From NCBI RefSeq assembly GCF_003289925.1, contig NZ_QLZQ01000006.1, positions 113,827 through 177,826 of the forward strand: DNA of 64,000 nt. The letters are read 5' to 3'. Positions 1 to 9,112 of this stretch are shown here, one piece after another. Made by a program: the position numbers and the translations under genes. Source of the stretch: Planococcus maitriensis (GTDB lineage Bacteria > Bacillota > Bacilli > Bacillales_A > Planococcaceae). The first letter of the stretch is position 1. Each line of letters starts with the position of its first letter. The notes below the pieces were generated by a model. It did not search any database. It saw nothing but the letters and a program-made list of their open reading frames with translations, and had not been told where the DNA came from.

Positions 1-1309
1 AGGTATGCGCCGGAAACAGCACTTGCGGGTAGGTCTGGCCGATCGTCAACTCCACCCCGCTTTCCAGCAATTCCGTCTCCGCATAACTTTTTTGCAGTTC
101 ACGGAGCGATTCCTGTGAAAACGGCACGAACATCGCTTCGCCGGCTTGTAGCTTTGCCGGTTCATGGCCGAGCGCCACGGCGAGCCGGTTGAACTGGGAT
201 AAGGACATGATGTCGACGTCATTGCCGCTTGCACTCGATGTCTGCCGCTTCACTTCCAAGGGCACGAGCGTATAGGCAAGCTGCTCTTGTTCAAGTTCGC
301 GCCTCAACTGGCCCAATTGCTGCTGTTCGAGTGTATTGCCTTCAAAAGAAACGTAAATCAAGCCGAGCGGGTTGCTTTGCCGGAACTCCGCTGTATAGGA
401 AGTGAATGAGGCAAGCGTGCCGACCGTCAGGAAAGCGACCGTCGAGACAATGGTCACGATAAAGAACATTTGAGCGCTGTCTTTTAACTTGACCGCTGCT
501 TCCGCAAGCGACACGAGTCGCGTTTTATGCCAATAGATACTGCGTCGCTTCTTATACAATTGAAGGAAGGTGTGGATCGAATGCGTAAAAAACAAATACG
601 TGCCGATCGTCGCGAGTGGCGGGACGATGAACACCATGATGTAAACAGTCCGGTCGGAAACCGTCGCCGCCAGGAAATAAGCAATCCCAAGCAGCACCAA
701 CCCGAACGCGGATAAAGCCGGTGAATACGCCGCTTCCTCTTCGGTCTTCCAGAAGCCTTCCAGCAAATCGACGACGCGTTTCGTACGGATAAAGGAGACG
801 CTGATGATCGAGATGATGATGAACAAACTGGCGAATGCGCCGATGGTCAGCACAAACGGCTTCCACGAAAAATACAGCGGCAATTCCTCCAACTGCATGA
901 TTTCGCGCCCGATCATGAAAAAGAATTTCGTGAACGCAAAACCGAAGACGATTCCTGCCGCTGTCGACAGGCCGCCGAGAATCATCGTCTCGAAAAACAC
1001 CAATTTATTGAGTTGTTTCTTGCTCATCCCGAGGTGCATCAAGACACCGAATTCCTTTGTCCGTGCCTGCAAAAACGCACTCAAGGAATAGAACAGGAAG
1101 AACAGCGTAAAAATATACAGCACGATTTCCGCGATGAACATTCCGCGCACAGCCAATACGCGGAACCCTTCTTCCTCGAATAAAGGATGGAAGATGAACA
1201 TCGAATAAATGAAGAACACCATGACCGAAAAGACGCTGGCCAAGAGGAATGCTGCGTAGCTTCTCAAATTCCTGAAAACGTTACGGAAGGCGAGTTGGCG
1301 AAAGGTCAT
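1..1309 (-). CDS. BceB-type ABC transporter permease, 3' part beyond the window
   Basis: Membrane permease of a peptide-antibiotic ABC transporter. Translating the minus strand from the ATG at 1309-1307 gives an uninterrupted frame of 436 codons that leaves the window at base 1, so the C-terminal third is missing. It begins MTFRQLAFRNVFRNL, has the N-terminal FtsX-like membrane block with the motif KEFGVLMHLGMSKKQL, further TM segments, and then the start of a large extracellular domain (EFRQSNPLGLIYVSFEG). This is the architecture of BceB/YxdM/VraG permeases (usually about 620-660 residues, 10 TM). The start overlaps the end of the ATPase gene by 29 bases, as in bceAB pairs. The adjacent two-component system points to sensing and detoxification of cell-wall peptides such as bacitracin-like compounds; the actual substrate cannot be read from the sequence. 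Confidence 0.9.
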   Translation of the reverse strand, partial: MTFRQLAFRNVFRNLRSYAAFLLASVFSVMVFFIYSMFIFHPLFEEEGFRVLAVRGMFIAEIVLYIFTLFFLFYSLSAFLQARTKEFGVLMHLGMSKKQLNKLVFFETMILGGLSTAAGIVFGFAFTKFFFMIGREIMQLEELPLYFSWKPFVLTIGAFASLFIIISIISVSFIRTKRVVDLLEGFWKTEEEAAYSPALSAFGLVLLGIAYFLAATVSDRTVYIMVFIVPPLATIGTYLFFTHSIHTFLQLYKKRRSIYWHKTRLVSLAEAAVKLKDSAQMFFIVTIVSTVAFLTVGTLASFTSYTAEFRQSNPLGLIYVSFEGNTLEQQQLGQLRRELEQEQLAYTLVPLEVKRQTSSASGNDVDIMSLSQFNRLAVALGHEPAKLQAGEAMFVPFSQESLRELQKSYAETELLESGVELTIGQTYPQVLFPAHT

Positions 1310-2054
1310 TGACGGAGCCTCCCAATAGAGATAACACGTTGAGGATTTTTTGGTAGAAGGTTTGGCGGCGGTCATCCCCGTAGATTTCATTGAAGAATTC
1401 GCCATCTTTGATGAACAGCACACGGTCGCAATAGCTCGCTGCGATCGGGTCGTGCGTCACCATGATGATCGTCGTCCCTTCCTCATGGCTCAAGCCGCTC
1501 AATAGCTCGAGCACATCCTTCGAGGCTTTCGAATCGAGATTGCCGGTCGGTTCGTCTGCGAGTATGAGCGCCGGGCGGTGGATGAGCGCGCGGCCGATCG
1601 CCGTGCGCTGCGCTTCCCCGCCGGATATTTCATTCGGCTTCTTATGGAGGAACGGCTGCAAATGAAGCCGAGCCGCCAATTCCTGGACGCGGCTCTCCAT
1701 TTCCTTGACCGGCATGCCGTCGAGTGTCAGCGGCAGGACCAAGTTTTCTTCCACGGTCAGCATCTGCAGCAAATTGAAATCCTGGAACACAAAGCCGAGC
1801 TGTCGGCGCCTGAACAGCGGCAACTCGTCTTTATCCAAAGAATGCGGATTGATGCCATTGATGAGGATGGTGCCAGAAGTCAATGAATCGATTGTTGAAA
1901 TCAAGTTCAATAGCGTCGTCTTGCCGCTTCCGGAAGGGCCCATCACTGCGAGGAACTCCCCTTTTTCCACTTCGAAGCTCAATTGGTTCAGCGCACGATG
2001 TGTCACTTTTCCTTCATAGACTTTGGTCACTTCATCGATTTTCACTACTGTCAT
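1281..2054 (-). CDS. BceA-type ABC transporter ATP-binding protein
   Basis: Cytoplasmic ATPase (257 aa) partner of the downstream BceB-type permease. Walker A is GPSGSGKTT (about residues 39-47), the Q-loop is FVFQDFNLL, the signature is ISGGEAQR and Walker B is ALILADEPTGNLDS followed by the H-loop MVTHDP. The C-terminal tail QKILNVLSLLGG is typical of the BceA/YxdL subgroup rather than LolD or MacB. The gene lies 3' of the sensor kinase (four-base overlap at 2051-2054) and overlaps the permease, so regulator, kinase, ATPase and permease look like one transcription unit. In this family the transporter itself acts as co-sensor with the kinase; that is inferred for this copy. Confidence 0.93.
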   Translation of the reverse strand: MTVVKIDEVTKVYEGKVTHRALNQLSFEVEKGEFLAVMGPSGSGKTTLLNLISTIDSLTSGTILINGINPHSLDKDELPLFRRRQLGFVFQDFNLLQMLTVEENLVLPLTLDGMPVKEMESRVQELAARLHLQPFLHKKPNEISGGEAQRTAIGRALIHRPALILADEPTGNLDSKASKDVLELLSGLSHEEGTTIIMVTHDPIAASYCDRVLFIKDGEFFNEIYGDDRRQTFYQKILNVLSLLGGSVNDLSPTRLP

Positions 2055-3061
2055 GTTGATCCCCCTACATTCTGTTCCTGGTAAGGAAAGACGATCGATA
2101 CGGTCGTCCCTTCTCCGGGCGATGACGTGATTTCCAGCTCATGCCCAAGCCGGTTGCACACTTCCTGGGCCAGATACAGCCCCATCCCGGTCGATTCGCC
2201 GCTCAGGCGCCCATTCTCTCCCGTAAAGAAGGCTTTGGTGACGCGCGGCAAGTCCGATGGCGGGATCCCGATGCCTTCATCCTGCACCGACAACGTGATG
2301 GTGCCTTCTAGGCAGCTGGCACGGATGTACAGTTTCTTGTTTTCTTCGAACGTGTATTTCACTGCATTTGTCAGCAATTGGCCGATGATGAATTTCATCC
2401 ATTTACGGTCTGTCGCTACTTGGTAGCGTTCATCAATGCCGATTTCTGGATAGACGCGGCGCGAGATGAACAAGCGCTTGTTTTCCGTGACCATTTCGGA
2501 CACCATCCCGCGCAGCTGCACTTGCTCGATTTGCATATCCTGCTCGAATGTATCGAGGCGGGCGTTCATCAATACAGTATCGAGCCCTGCACGCAAACGG
2601 TCCACCTCTTCTCGGATGCTTGCCTTATCCAATTCTTCCGGTTCCTGCAATAACAGGTGCATGACCGACAGCGGCGTCTTCATCTGGTGCACCCATTGAT
2701 TGATGAATTGCAGATGCCGGGTCTGCCCCGCATAAAGCGACTGCACTTCATATTGATAAAGGCGGTACAATTTTTGCATATACAATTCCGTCTGCACCGT
2801 TTCCGGCGAACGCCCTTCCCGCTGCAAGGCATGTTCCATATTCGGGGGGGCGCTCAGCAAGCGCTCATAATAACGGTAGCGCATCGCAAAACGGACACCG
2901 AGAAAACTTCCGAGCAGCAACAAGCTGATGATAAATGAATAGATGGCGGTATCCGTATTGCGGAATCCGTCAAGCCAGTAAAGCATGAGGATGAATCCGA
3001 CGAGCAAGAGCTGGAAGACGATAAATGCGGCATGCTCACGCAAAAATAACCGCAGCATCAT
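2051..3061 (-). CDS. BceS-type intramembrane-sensing histidine kinase
   Basis: Sensor kinase of 336 aa. The start is taken at the ATG 3061-3059, which overlaps the stop of the response-regulator gene (ATGA) and follows the strong site GGGAGGAG; a longer reading frame upstream is an artefact. Two TM helices with almost no external loop occupy about residues 10-60 (IVFQLLLVGFILML and SFIISLLLLGSFLGV), the hallmark of intramembrane-sensing kinases. The H-box is HQMKTPLSVM, the N-box is in LLTNAVKYT, and ATP-lid motifs are DEGIGIPP and GMGLYLAQEV. Next to BceA/BceB-type genes it is expected to be switched by the transporter rather than by binding drug itself. Confidence 0.92.
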   Translation of the reverse strand: MMLRLFLREHAAFIVFQLLLVGFILMLYWLDGFRNTDTAIYSFIISLLLLGSFLGVRFAMRYRYYERLLSAPPNMEHALQREGRSPETVQTELYMQKLYRLYQYEVQSLYAGQTRHLQFINQWVHQMKTPLSVMHLLLQEPEELDKASIREEVDRLRAGLDTVLMNARLDTFEQDMQIEQVQLRGMVSEMVTENKRLFISRRVYPEIGIDERYQVATDRKWMKFIIGQLLTNAVKYTFEENKKLYIRASCLEGTITLSVQDEGIGIPPSDLPRVTKAFFTGENGRLSGESTGMGLYLAQEVCNRLGHELEITSSPGEGTTVSIVFPYQEQNVGGST

Positions 3062-3762
3062 TGCTCCTCCCTGCCGAGGATCAGCCGGTAGCCGGCACCG
3101 CGCACCGTTTCGATGAAACTTTGGACGCTGTAATCCGTCAATTTCTTGCGCACCCGGGCCATATTGACATTCAATGTGTTTTCGTCGACGAACGCCTGGT
3201 CGTCCCATAGTTCCTCGAGCAATTGTTCACGCGTCACCACTTTCGGGTACGCGGCAATCAACAGTTCCAAAATAGTGCTTTCTTTTTTCTGGAGCGGGAT
3301 TTCCGTCTCCCGGCAATGCAATTCAAGCCGTTCCATATATAAAACGAGCCGCCCTGCACGAACCGTGCGCTCTTCTTGTTTCGGCGCATATTCCCCATAA
3401 GCCCTTCTTAAATGGCTTCTTATTTTTGCAAGGACGATTTCGTAATGGAAAGGTTTCGTAATGAAATCGTCGCCGCCGTTTTCAAGCGCAAATACCTGGT
3501 CCATTTCGCCTGACCTGGCGGAAATGAACAGGATCGGGCAAGTTGTCTGCTGCCTTAACTGCCGGCACCAGTAATATCCATCATAAGAAGGCAAATTGAT
3601 ATCCAAAAGTATCAAATGGGGGTCGAAGGCAGCGAATTCCTCCAAAATACGGTCGAAGTCTTTCGCGGTTTCCACTTGGTAATGATATTTTTGCAAGGTA
3701 TCCGATAGTAGCGAAGCAATCTTCGCATCGTCCTCTACAATGAATATCCGCTGTTCACCCAT
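3058..3762 (-). CDS. OmpR-family response regulator, BceR type
   Basis: DNA-binding response regulator of 234 aa. An N-terminal receiver domain starts MGEQRIFIVEDD, with the phosphoacceptor Asp in LILLDINLPSYDGYYWC at about residue 54 and the conserved Lys in FITKPFHYE. A C-terminal OmpR/PhoB winged helix follows (VVTREQLLEELWDD, NVNMARVRKKL). It is the first gene of the four-gene unit regulator-kinase-ATPase-permease. By analogy with BceR it should activate the transporter genes, probably from a promoter outside or at the head of the unit; I could not identify the direct-repeat operator with confidence. Confidence 0.92.
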   Translation of the reverse strand: MGEQRIFIVEDDAKIASLLSDTLQKYHYQVETAKDFDRILEEFAAFDPHLILLDINLPSYDGYYWCRQLRQQTTCPILFISARSGEMDQVFALENGGDDFITKPFHYEIVLAKIRSHLRRAYGEYAPKQEERTVRAGRLVLYMERLELHCRETEIPLQKKESTILELLIAAYPKVVTREQLLEELWDDQAFVDENTLNVNMARVRKKLTDYSVQSFIETVRGAGYRLILGREEQ

Positions 3763-3800
3763 ATTCCTTCCCCCTCCCGTTTCTTTCTATTCTAACAAAA

Positions 3801-3822
3801 GAGCCTGCTCGAAAGCAGGCTC
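3801..3822 (-). terminator. Intrinsic terminator after lplJ
   Basis: GAGCCTGC and GCAGGCTC form an 8 bp stem with a 6-base loop; on the minus strand it is followed by CTTTTGTTAG. It lies 12 bases beyond the lplJ stop codon and just before the bceR-type gene. Confidence 0.8.
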
Positions 3823-3833
3823 CGCAAAAAATC

Positions 3834-4826
3834 TTAATAAATCAACTTAAGGAAATCTTCTGTCGTGATTCCGCCGAGCAATTTCGGGATGTCAATCCCT
3901 TCAATCGCTTCAGCGAGCGCAGCGCGTTCGTATTTCACGCCAGTGATTGCCTGTTCGATTTCCGCTACATCGCCAACACCGAAAAAGTCGCCATAAATAT
4001 GCGCTTCCTGCACAATCCCTTTTTCCACTTGCAGGCGGACATCGATGCCCCCTACCGGGAAGCGATGGGAATGCTTAATGTTGAATTTCGGCGATTTGCC
4101 ATAGTTCCACTCCCAGTTAGCGTAGCGTTCTTTCGACAATTCGTGGATATTGCCCCAATCTTCGTCCGTCAGTTCCCAGAAGCGGACATTTTCCTGGCCT
4201 TCAAAAATCGAATGAAGCAAAGCTTCGCGGAATTGTTCGACTGACATGTCCTGGTCAAGGAATTCCGAAATGTTCGCCACGCGGCTGCGAATCGATTTGA
4301 TGCCTTTCGACTCGATCTTTTCCTTGCTGACCTTCAGAGCCGAGACGACTTCATCCATTTTCGTATCGAATAGCAGCGTGCCATGGCTATACATACGGCC
4401 TCTTGTCGCAAATTGGGCGTTGCCTGAAATCTTGCGCCCTTCAGCGAGAAGGTCGTTGCGACCCGAAAGCTCAGCATTGACACCCATATCCTGCAAAGCT
4501 TTGACGACCGGTTCCGTGAACTTGCGGAAATCACGGAAGCTATTGCCGTCGTCTTTCGTGATGAAGCTGAAGTTCAAGTTGCCGTGGTCATGATAGACGG
4601 CCCCGCCGCCTGAAAGCCGGCGCACGACGTGAATGCCGTTCGAATCGACGTAATCGGTATTGATTTCTTCTGCCGTGTTCTGGTTTTTGCCGATGATGAT
4701 GGAAGGTTCATTGATATAGAACAGCAGGAACGGATTCTGCTCGACATCCATCGTTTTCAATAAATACTCCTCGATAGCGAGGTTGATGCGCGGATCTGTA
4801 ATGCCTTTATTATCTACGAAATACAT
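3834..4826 (-). CDS. lplJ: Lipoate-protein ligase A
   Basis: Activates free lipoate with ATP and transfers it to the lysine of lipoyl domains (E2 subunits, GcvH) in the cytoplasm. The protein is 330 aa, the usual length. It shows the BPL_LplA_LipB core: RRLSGGGAVYHDHGNLNF (about residues 73-90), the lipoyl-AMP lysine region GRKISGNAQF, and the Lip_prot_lig_C accessory domain from about residue 245 (FPVGGIDVRLQVEKG). The GGRKxSGNA motif, the length and the C-terminal domain match B. subtilis LplJ (YhfJ). It is divergent from the small yhfH-like gene, an arrangement also seen near yhfJ in Bacillus. The ATG at 4826 follows GGAGAGAGACC. Confidence 0.93.
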   Translation of the reverse strand: MYFVDNKGITDPRINLAIEEYLLKTMDVEQNPFLLFYINEPSIIIGKNQNTAEEINTDYVDSNGIHVVRRLSGGGAVYHDHGNLNFSFITKDDGNSFRDFRKFTEPVVKALQDMGVNAELSGRNDLLAEGRKISGNAQFATRGRMYSHGTLLFDTKMDEVVSALKVSKEKIESKGIKSIRSRVANISEFLDQDMSVEQFREALLHSIFEGQENVRFWELTDEDWGNIHELSKERYANWEWNYGKSPKFNIKHSHRFPVGGIDVRLQVEKGIVQEAHIYGDFFGVGDVAEIEQAITGVKYERAALAEAIEGIDIPKLLGGITTEDFLKLIY

Positions 4827-4910
4827 GGTCTCTCTCCTTTTTTACTGTTGACTGTCTTTATTTTAACGGAATTTTTAAAAATAATCACGGTTGAGGGTTG
4901 ACGGAATGAA

Positions 4911-4950
4911 ACTGTTATAATACACTGTGTTTATCACTTACAGTACTATA
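4911..4950 (+). promoter_or_regulatory. Extended -10 promoter of yhfH-like gene with a small inverted repeat
   Basis: TGTTATAAT (the -10 hexamer at 4916-4921 with an upstream TG) lies 49 bases before the yhfH-like ATG. No good -35 is seen at the right distance. Just downstream ACTGT and ACAGT form an 11-base-spaced inverted repeat (about 4924-4944) over the expected transcription start. A regulator is only a possibility. Confidence 0.4.
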
Positions 4951-4969
4951 ACAAAAGGAGCTGGTAGAA

Positions 4970-5095
4970 ATGATTGAGAACGTAGTCGAATTCTTCAAGA
5001 ACTTGCCCCCGAAACAATGTGCCACTTGCGGAGAGAAAATCGAAGAGCAGCATGAGTGCTACGGCAATCACTGCCAGACCTGCGACGAACTCTAA
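4970..5095 (+). CDS. YhfH-like zinc-ribbon micropeptide (41 aa)
   Basis: A very small gene, MIENVVEFFKNLPPKQC onward, 41 codons, with the site AAAAGGAG 10 bases before the ATG. It carries two CxxC pairs (CATC and CQTC) plus an extra Cys and two His residues, so a single zinc-binding ribbon is likely. The FKNLPPKxCxxCG opening and CYGNxCxxC closing resemble the uncharacterised YhfH family found beside lplJ (yhfJ) in Bacillus. It has its own promoter and terminator and is therefore expressed on its own. Function is unknown. Confidence 0.8.
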   Translation: MIENVVEFFKNLPPKQCATCGEKIEEQHECYGNHCQTCDEL

Positions 5096-5104
5096 ATAGA
5101 CGAA

Positions 5105-5136
5105 ACGGCCGGAGAAATTCTCCGGCCGTTTTTTTA
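5105..5136 (+). terminator. Intrinsic terminator of the yhfH-like gene
   Basis: ACGGCCGGAGAA at 5105-5116 pairs with TTCTCCGGCCGT at 5118-5129, followed by TTTTTTT. It sits 9 bases after the stop codon. Confidence 0.9.
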
Positions 5137-5187
5137 TGCGTTCCAGCTGTTGTGCAACACCTCCGCCGAATGGCAGCGGATCAGAAA

Positions 5188-5643
5188 TCAATGCCCCATC
5201 TTTTCCATGGCATCTGCATCTTCGCTGTCATCAGGCACGATCGTTTCCGGATCCGGGTTGCCTACCGTCAATTCCATTTTCGGCATGACGTGCATGCGGC
5301 GGGCTGTTGTATGGGCTTGTATGAAATACAACCCTTCTTCCCCTGCCGTCCATGCATGTTCGTAAACCCCGCCTTGGGTGTGGGTGCCTTCCAGCATCTC
5401 GCTGTTTTCACGTGCGCCCGATTGCCATACTTCAAAGACAACTTCATCCGCGTCTTCGACTGCTTCGCTTCCTTGTGTGACGGTAGCCGATAGCAGCACT
5501 TCTTCGCCTGGGTCGGCTGTTTCTTCTGTATTGAACTCGACTTCCACTTCCTGCGGCATTTCGCCAGTGCCAGCCGATGAATCTTCTTCGCCGCATGCTG
5601 CCAAAAGCAGCATCACCAGCATAAGAGCGATCCATTTTTTCAT
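5188..5643 (-). CDS. YtkA-like (FixH-type) lipoprotein
   Basis: Predicted lipoprotein of 151 aa. MKKWIALMLVMLLLAACG is a signal peptide with a lipobox ending at Cys17, followed by an acidic Ser/Glu linker and a YtkA-like beta-sandwich domain (VEVEFNTEETADPGEEV; WQSGARENSEMLEG; YFIQAHTTARRMHVMPKMEL). YtkA-like domains are related to FixH and are often tied to copper handling or oxidase assembly, but no activity is established. The start codon overlaps the hemY stop (ATGA at 5640-5643), so it is the last gene of the hemEHY unit. That linkage suggests a role near haem or copper delivery outside the membrane, which is inference. The tail is His/Met/Asp rich (MEKMGH). Confidence 0.8.
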   Translation of the reverse strand: MKKWIALMLVMLLLAACGEEDSSAGTGEMPQEVEVEFNTEETADPGEEVLLSATVTQGSEAVEDADEVVFEVWQSGARENSEMLEGTHTQGGVYEHAWTAGEEGLYFIQAHTTARRMHVMPKMELTVGNPDPETIVPDDSEDADAMEKMGH

Positions 5644-7040
5644 GTCATTTCCTCCTTATTCAAGCTGAAGACCGCTTCAGCCGCCTGCTTCCCTTGTTTG
5701 ACACACAGCGGCAAACCGAAACCCGCATAAGAACCACCGGCAATCTGGACGCCAGGAAACATGCGGCTGATTTCACTTCGCGCAGTGCTGACCCGTGTTT
5801 CATGGCCGGCTAAATATTGGGGCATGGCGTCTTTCCATCTCGAGACGATCATCCGTTCCGGCTGTTGTTCAAGCCCCAGCCATTTATTCAAATCCGCCAT
5901 CACCAATTCACCGATTTCCGCATCCGGCAATTCCACGACCGCCTCATCGCCGACACGCCCTATGAACGAACGGATCATGATCCGGTTTTCGGGAACGAGT
6001 GCCGGCCATTTGAGATGGCTGACCGAACAGGCGGCAATGGATGAATCGTTATTGCGCGCCACTGTAAAACCCGTGCCTCCGTGACCTGGCCATTCGGCCT
6101 GTTCCGGGAAGATCATCGTGACGGTGGCTATCGAGGTCTGTGGGATACCCGACAAGCTTTGCGCAATTCCATGAGGCTCGAACAAAGCGGCTGCCTGGCG
6201 GTGGGGAATCGCCAAAATGACATGATCCGCCTCCAGCCTTTCGCCATCGCTCAAGCCCAATACAATGCGCTGCTGTTTCGAGAGCGAGATCCTTTCTGCT
6301 TTCACGCCTTTTGCAATCCGGCAGCTGAGCCTTTGCTCAATGGCATGGACGAGCGTCTCCAAGCCCCCTTCAAAGGTTTCAAAGAGCCCGCTGAATTCCC
6401 GCTGCTTGCTTTGGGGCTGGCGTTTCAAACTGCGCATCAGGCTGCCTTGCGCTTTCAACGCTTCCGGAAATGCCGAGTCGATGCTCAAGCGGTCGATATC
6501 TCCGGCGTAAACGCCCGAAAACATCGGTTCGATCATATTTTCTACAAATTCATTGCCAAAACGCCGCCGCAGGTAACTGCCGAGCGGCGTTTCGTTTGTT
6601 TTATCAGTATCGGGCAAGAATAAATCCGCCATCGCGCGCAGCCTGCCGCCGACAGAGCAGCTGGATGCCGCCCATAGGCTTTTCAAGCTGACGGGAATGC
6701 CCATAACGGTGCCTTGCGGCAAAGGATGAAGCTTGCCGTTTGCCGCGATATGGATATCTCCCGGAGCACTCGCCACGATTTTCCGTGCTATGCCCAGCTC
6801 TTCGGCAAGTTCGCGGATCTCCTGGTCTTTTCTTGAAACGAAAGCATCTGGACCCCGTTCAACCAGAAAACCGTCCTGGCTGCTTGTGTGTATCTTACCG
6901 CCAAGGCGATGAGCGGACTCGATGATCGTGAGGTCGAGCGGCTGATTTTGTTCAGCCGCCAGTTTCTGCACGTAAAATGCAGCGGATAATCCTGTTATGC
7001 CGCCTCCAACAATGGCCACTTTCACATTTGCATGATCCAC
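5640..7040 (-). CDS. hemY: Coproporphyrinogen III oxidase (CgoX / HemY)
   Basis: FAD-dependent oxidase that converts coproporphyrinogen III to coproporphyrin III in the haem pathway of Gram-positive bacteria (historically called protoporphyrinogen oxidase). The 466 aa protein opens with the Rossmann motif VAIVGGGITGLSAAFYV and an FAD-contacting ESAHRLGGKIHTS, has the conserved ERGPDAFVSRK, and closes with the second FAD motif GVQIAGGSYAGFGLPLCVKQG. The start is a GTG at 7040 after GGTGAG. The gene follows hemH by 24 bases in the order hemE-hemH-hemY, the standard coproporphyrin operon, which argues against plain protoporphyrinogen chemistry here. Confidence 0.94.
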   Translation of the reverse strand: MDHANVKVAIVGGGITGLSAAFYVQKLAAEQNQPLDLTIIESAHRLGGKIHTSSQDGFLVERGPDAFVSRKDQEIRELAEELGIARKIVASAPGDIHIAANGKLHPLPQGTVMGIPVSLKSLWAASSCSVGGRLRAMADLFLPDTDKTNETPLGSYLRRRFGNEFVENMIEPMFSGVYAGDIDRLSIDSAFPEALKAQGSLMRSLKRQPQSKQREFSGLFETFEGGLETLVHAIEQRLSCRIAKGVKAERISLSKQQRIVLGLSDGERLEADHVILAIPHRQAAALFEPHGIAQSLSGIPQTSIATVTMIFPEQAEWPGHGGTGFTVARNNDSSIAACSVSHLKWPALVPENRIMIRSFIGRVGDEAVVELPDAEIGELVMADLNKWLGLEQQPERMIVSRWKDAMPQYLAGHETRVSTARSEISRMFPGVQIAGGSYAGFGLPLCVKQGKQAAEAVFSLNKEEMT

Positions 7041-7064
7041 AATCGCTCACCGCTCCCGGATTGA

Positions 7065-7994
7065 TCAGTTTTCGTTCAATTTATTCAACACAACATTGGC
7101 CATTCCGTCGATAAACAATGGATCCACATTCGGCATTTCCGGACGGCGGTAAGTTGCGCCGATTTCATCGCAGACGACTTTGCACTCGTAGTCGTTATCG
7201 TACAGCACTTCCAAATGGTCTGTGATAAAGCCGACCGGCGTGTAGACGAAGGAATTATAGCCTTTTTCTTCATGCAGATCGCGCGTCAAATCCTGGACGT
7301 CCGGCCCGATCCAAGGTTCCGGTGTCTGCCCGGCGCTTTGCCAGCCGATTTCATAATTTTCAACGCCCGCCGCTTCGGCGATCAGATCCGCTGTTTCTTT
7401 CAATTGTTCCGGGTATGGGTCGCCGTTTGCGATGATTTTCTCCGGCAAGGAATGCGCGGATACGATCAAACAAGCTTTCGCGCGTTCTTGTTCTGACATT
7501 TCAGCAAATGCCGCGCTTACTTTCTCGCTCCAGTATTGGATGAATTTCGGCTCTGTATACCAGCTTTCCACGGAAGTCAGCTTGATGCCAAGTTTATCGG
7601 CTGTTTCTTTTGCACGGCCGTTGTAGGATTTAACGGAGAATGTCGAGAAATGGGGCGCAAGAACGATTGAAATCGCTTCTTCGATGCCGTCTTTTTTCAT
7701 CTCTTCCACGCCGTCTTCCACAAATGGCTCGATATGCTTCAAGCCGAGATACATCTTGAACTCGATATCATCCTGCAATTCGTTCAGCCGCTTGCACAAT
7801 CCATTCGCCTGGTCTTCTGTGATTTTTGCCAGCGGTGAAATGCCGCCGATCGCCTTGTAGCGGTCTTTCAAATCCTGCAATGCTTCTTCGCTCGGCTTGC
7901 GGCCGTGTCGGATATGCGTGTAGTAGCGCTCGATATCATCTTCCGAATACGGCGTACCATACGCCATTACCAATAATCCCATTGTCTTTTTCAT
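7065..7994 (-). CDS. hemH: Coproporphyrin ferrochelatase (CpfC / HemH)
   Basis: Inserts Fe2+ into coproporphyrin III to give coproheme. The 309 aa product begins [32 protein letters not shown] as cut at the ATG 7994; an in-frame GTG nine bases upstream lies inside the ribosome binding site GAGGTG and is not used. The active-site His is in [10 protein letters not shown] (about residue 183 in family numbering) and the conserved Glu region is [17 protein letters not shown]. It is a soluble monomer of the short Firmicute type, with no Fe-S cluster Cys at the C terminus. It sits between hemE and hemY with 24-base gaps on each side. Confidence 0.95.
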   Translation of the reverse strand: MKKTMGLLVMAYGTPYSEDDIERYYTHIRHGRKPSEEALQDLKDRYKAIGGISPLAKITEDQANGLCKRLNELQDDIEFKMYLGLKHIEPFVEDGVEEMKKDGIEEAISIVLAPHFSTFSVKSYNGRAKETADKLGIKLTSVESWYTEPKFIQYWSEKVSAAFAEMSEQERAKACLIVSAHSLPEKIIANGDPYPEQLKETADLIAEAAGVENYEIGWQSAGQTPEPWIGPDVQDLTRDLHEEKGYNSFVYTPVGFITDHLEVLYDNDYECKVVCDEIGATYRRPEMPNVDPLFIDGMANVVLNKLNEN

Positions 7995-8018
7995 CACAAT
8001 CACCTCATCAAAGATTTG

Positions 8019-9062
8019 TTAGTTCTGTTTTTTGTAGGCTGCACTGTACTCATGGACAAATGCCGTCAGACGCTTCAGTGTGTCTGGCTGCACTTCAGGG
8101 AATACGCCGTGCCCAAGGTTGAAGATATAGCCGTCGTCCTGCATGCCCATATCCAGGATCTTTTTCGTGCGTTCTTCGATGACTGGCCAATCCGCCAGCA
8201 AATAAGAAGGGTCAAAATTGCCCATCAAAGCTTTCGTCAAACCTTTTTCACGCGCTTCTGCAATCGGCAAACGCCAATCCAGGCCGACGACATCCACCGG
8301 CAGGTCATGCCATTCTTTCGCCAAATGGCTTGCGCCGACGCCGAAGATCGTCATCGGCACGCCTTCTTCGCCGATTTCCTTGAAGATGCGGTCCATGACC
8401 GGTTTGATGAAGATGCGGTAATCTTCCACATTCAATGCGCCGACCCATGAGTCGAAAATCTGGATCGCTTTTGCACCGGCGTGGATCTGTGCTTTCACGT
8501 AAGGGATGATGGTGTCTGCCAATTTGTCCATAAGCGCAAACCACATTTCCGGTTCTGATACCATCATCGCTTTTGTTTTGTTATAGCTCTTGGACGGGCC
8601 CCCTTCGATCATATAGCTCGCCAATGTAAACGGTGCACCGGCAAAACCGATGAGCGGCACGTTCAATTGCTCTTCTGTGAGCAATTTGATCGTTTTCAGC
8701 ACGTAGTCGACATCTTGCTCAGGATTGATTTCACCAAGTCTATCGATGTCCGCTTTTGTGCGGATCGGATTGCTGATGACCGGCCCGATGCCTGCCTTGA
8801 TCTTGACGTCCACGCCGATTGCTGGAAGCGGTGTCACGATATCTTTGTAAAGAATCGCAGCATCGACATCGTATTGGTCGACAGGCAGCTTCGTTACGTA
8901 AGCGCAAAGTTCCGGCTGGTGCGTGATTTCCTCCAATGAATACTTCTCTTTGATCTTGCGGTATTCCGGCTGTGAACGCCCAGCCTGGCGCATATACCAA
9001 ACTGGCACATGGTCGGTCTTTTCTCCGCGCGCTGCGCGCAGGTACGTATCATTAAAAGTCAT
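8019..9062 (-). CDS. hemE: Uroporphyrinogen decarboxylase
   Basis: Decarboxylates the four acetate side chains of uroporphyrinogen III to coproporphyrinogen III. The 347 aa length is standard. Signatures are [17 protein letters not shown] (N-terminal UroD signature with the substrate-binding Arg residues), the catalytic-Asp loop [37 protein letters not shown], and the C-terminal [13 protein letters not shown]. It is the first gene of hemE-hemH-hemY-ytkA-like, transcribed from a promoter at 9141-9169 with a palindrome just downstream (9113-9129). Confidence 0.96.
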   Translation of the reverse strand: MTFNDTYLRAARGEKTDHVPVWYMRQAGRSQPEYRKIKEKYSLEEITHQPELCAYVTKLPVDQYDVDAAILYKDIVTPLPAIGVDVKIKAGIGPVISNPIRTKADIDRLGEINPEQDVDYVLKTIKLLTEEQLNVPLIGFAGAPFTLASYMIEGGPSKSYNKTKAMMVSEPEMWFALMDKLADTIIPYVKAQIHAGAKAIQIFDSWVGALNVEDYRIFIKPVMDRIFKEIGEEGVPMTIFGVGASHLAKEWHDLPVDVVGLDWRLPIAEAREKGLTKALMGNFDPSYLLADWPVIEERTKKILDMGMQDDGYIFNLGHGVFPEVQPDTLKRLTAFVHEYSAAYKKQN

Positions 9063-9112
9063 GAATTATTCATCCCTTCAGTCTTTGCGGCTATAGTTTA
9101 TCCTTCATTATC

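Noticed and set aside
2051..3208. Longer start for the BceS-type kinase
   Set aside because: The extra N-terminal residues are encoded inside the response-regulator gene and lack a binding site; ATG 3061 has GGGAGGAG.
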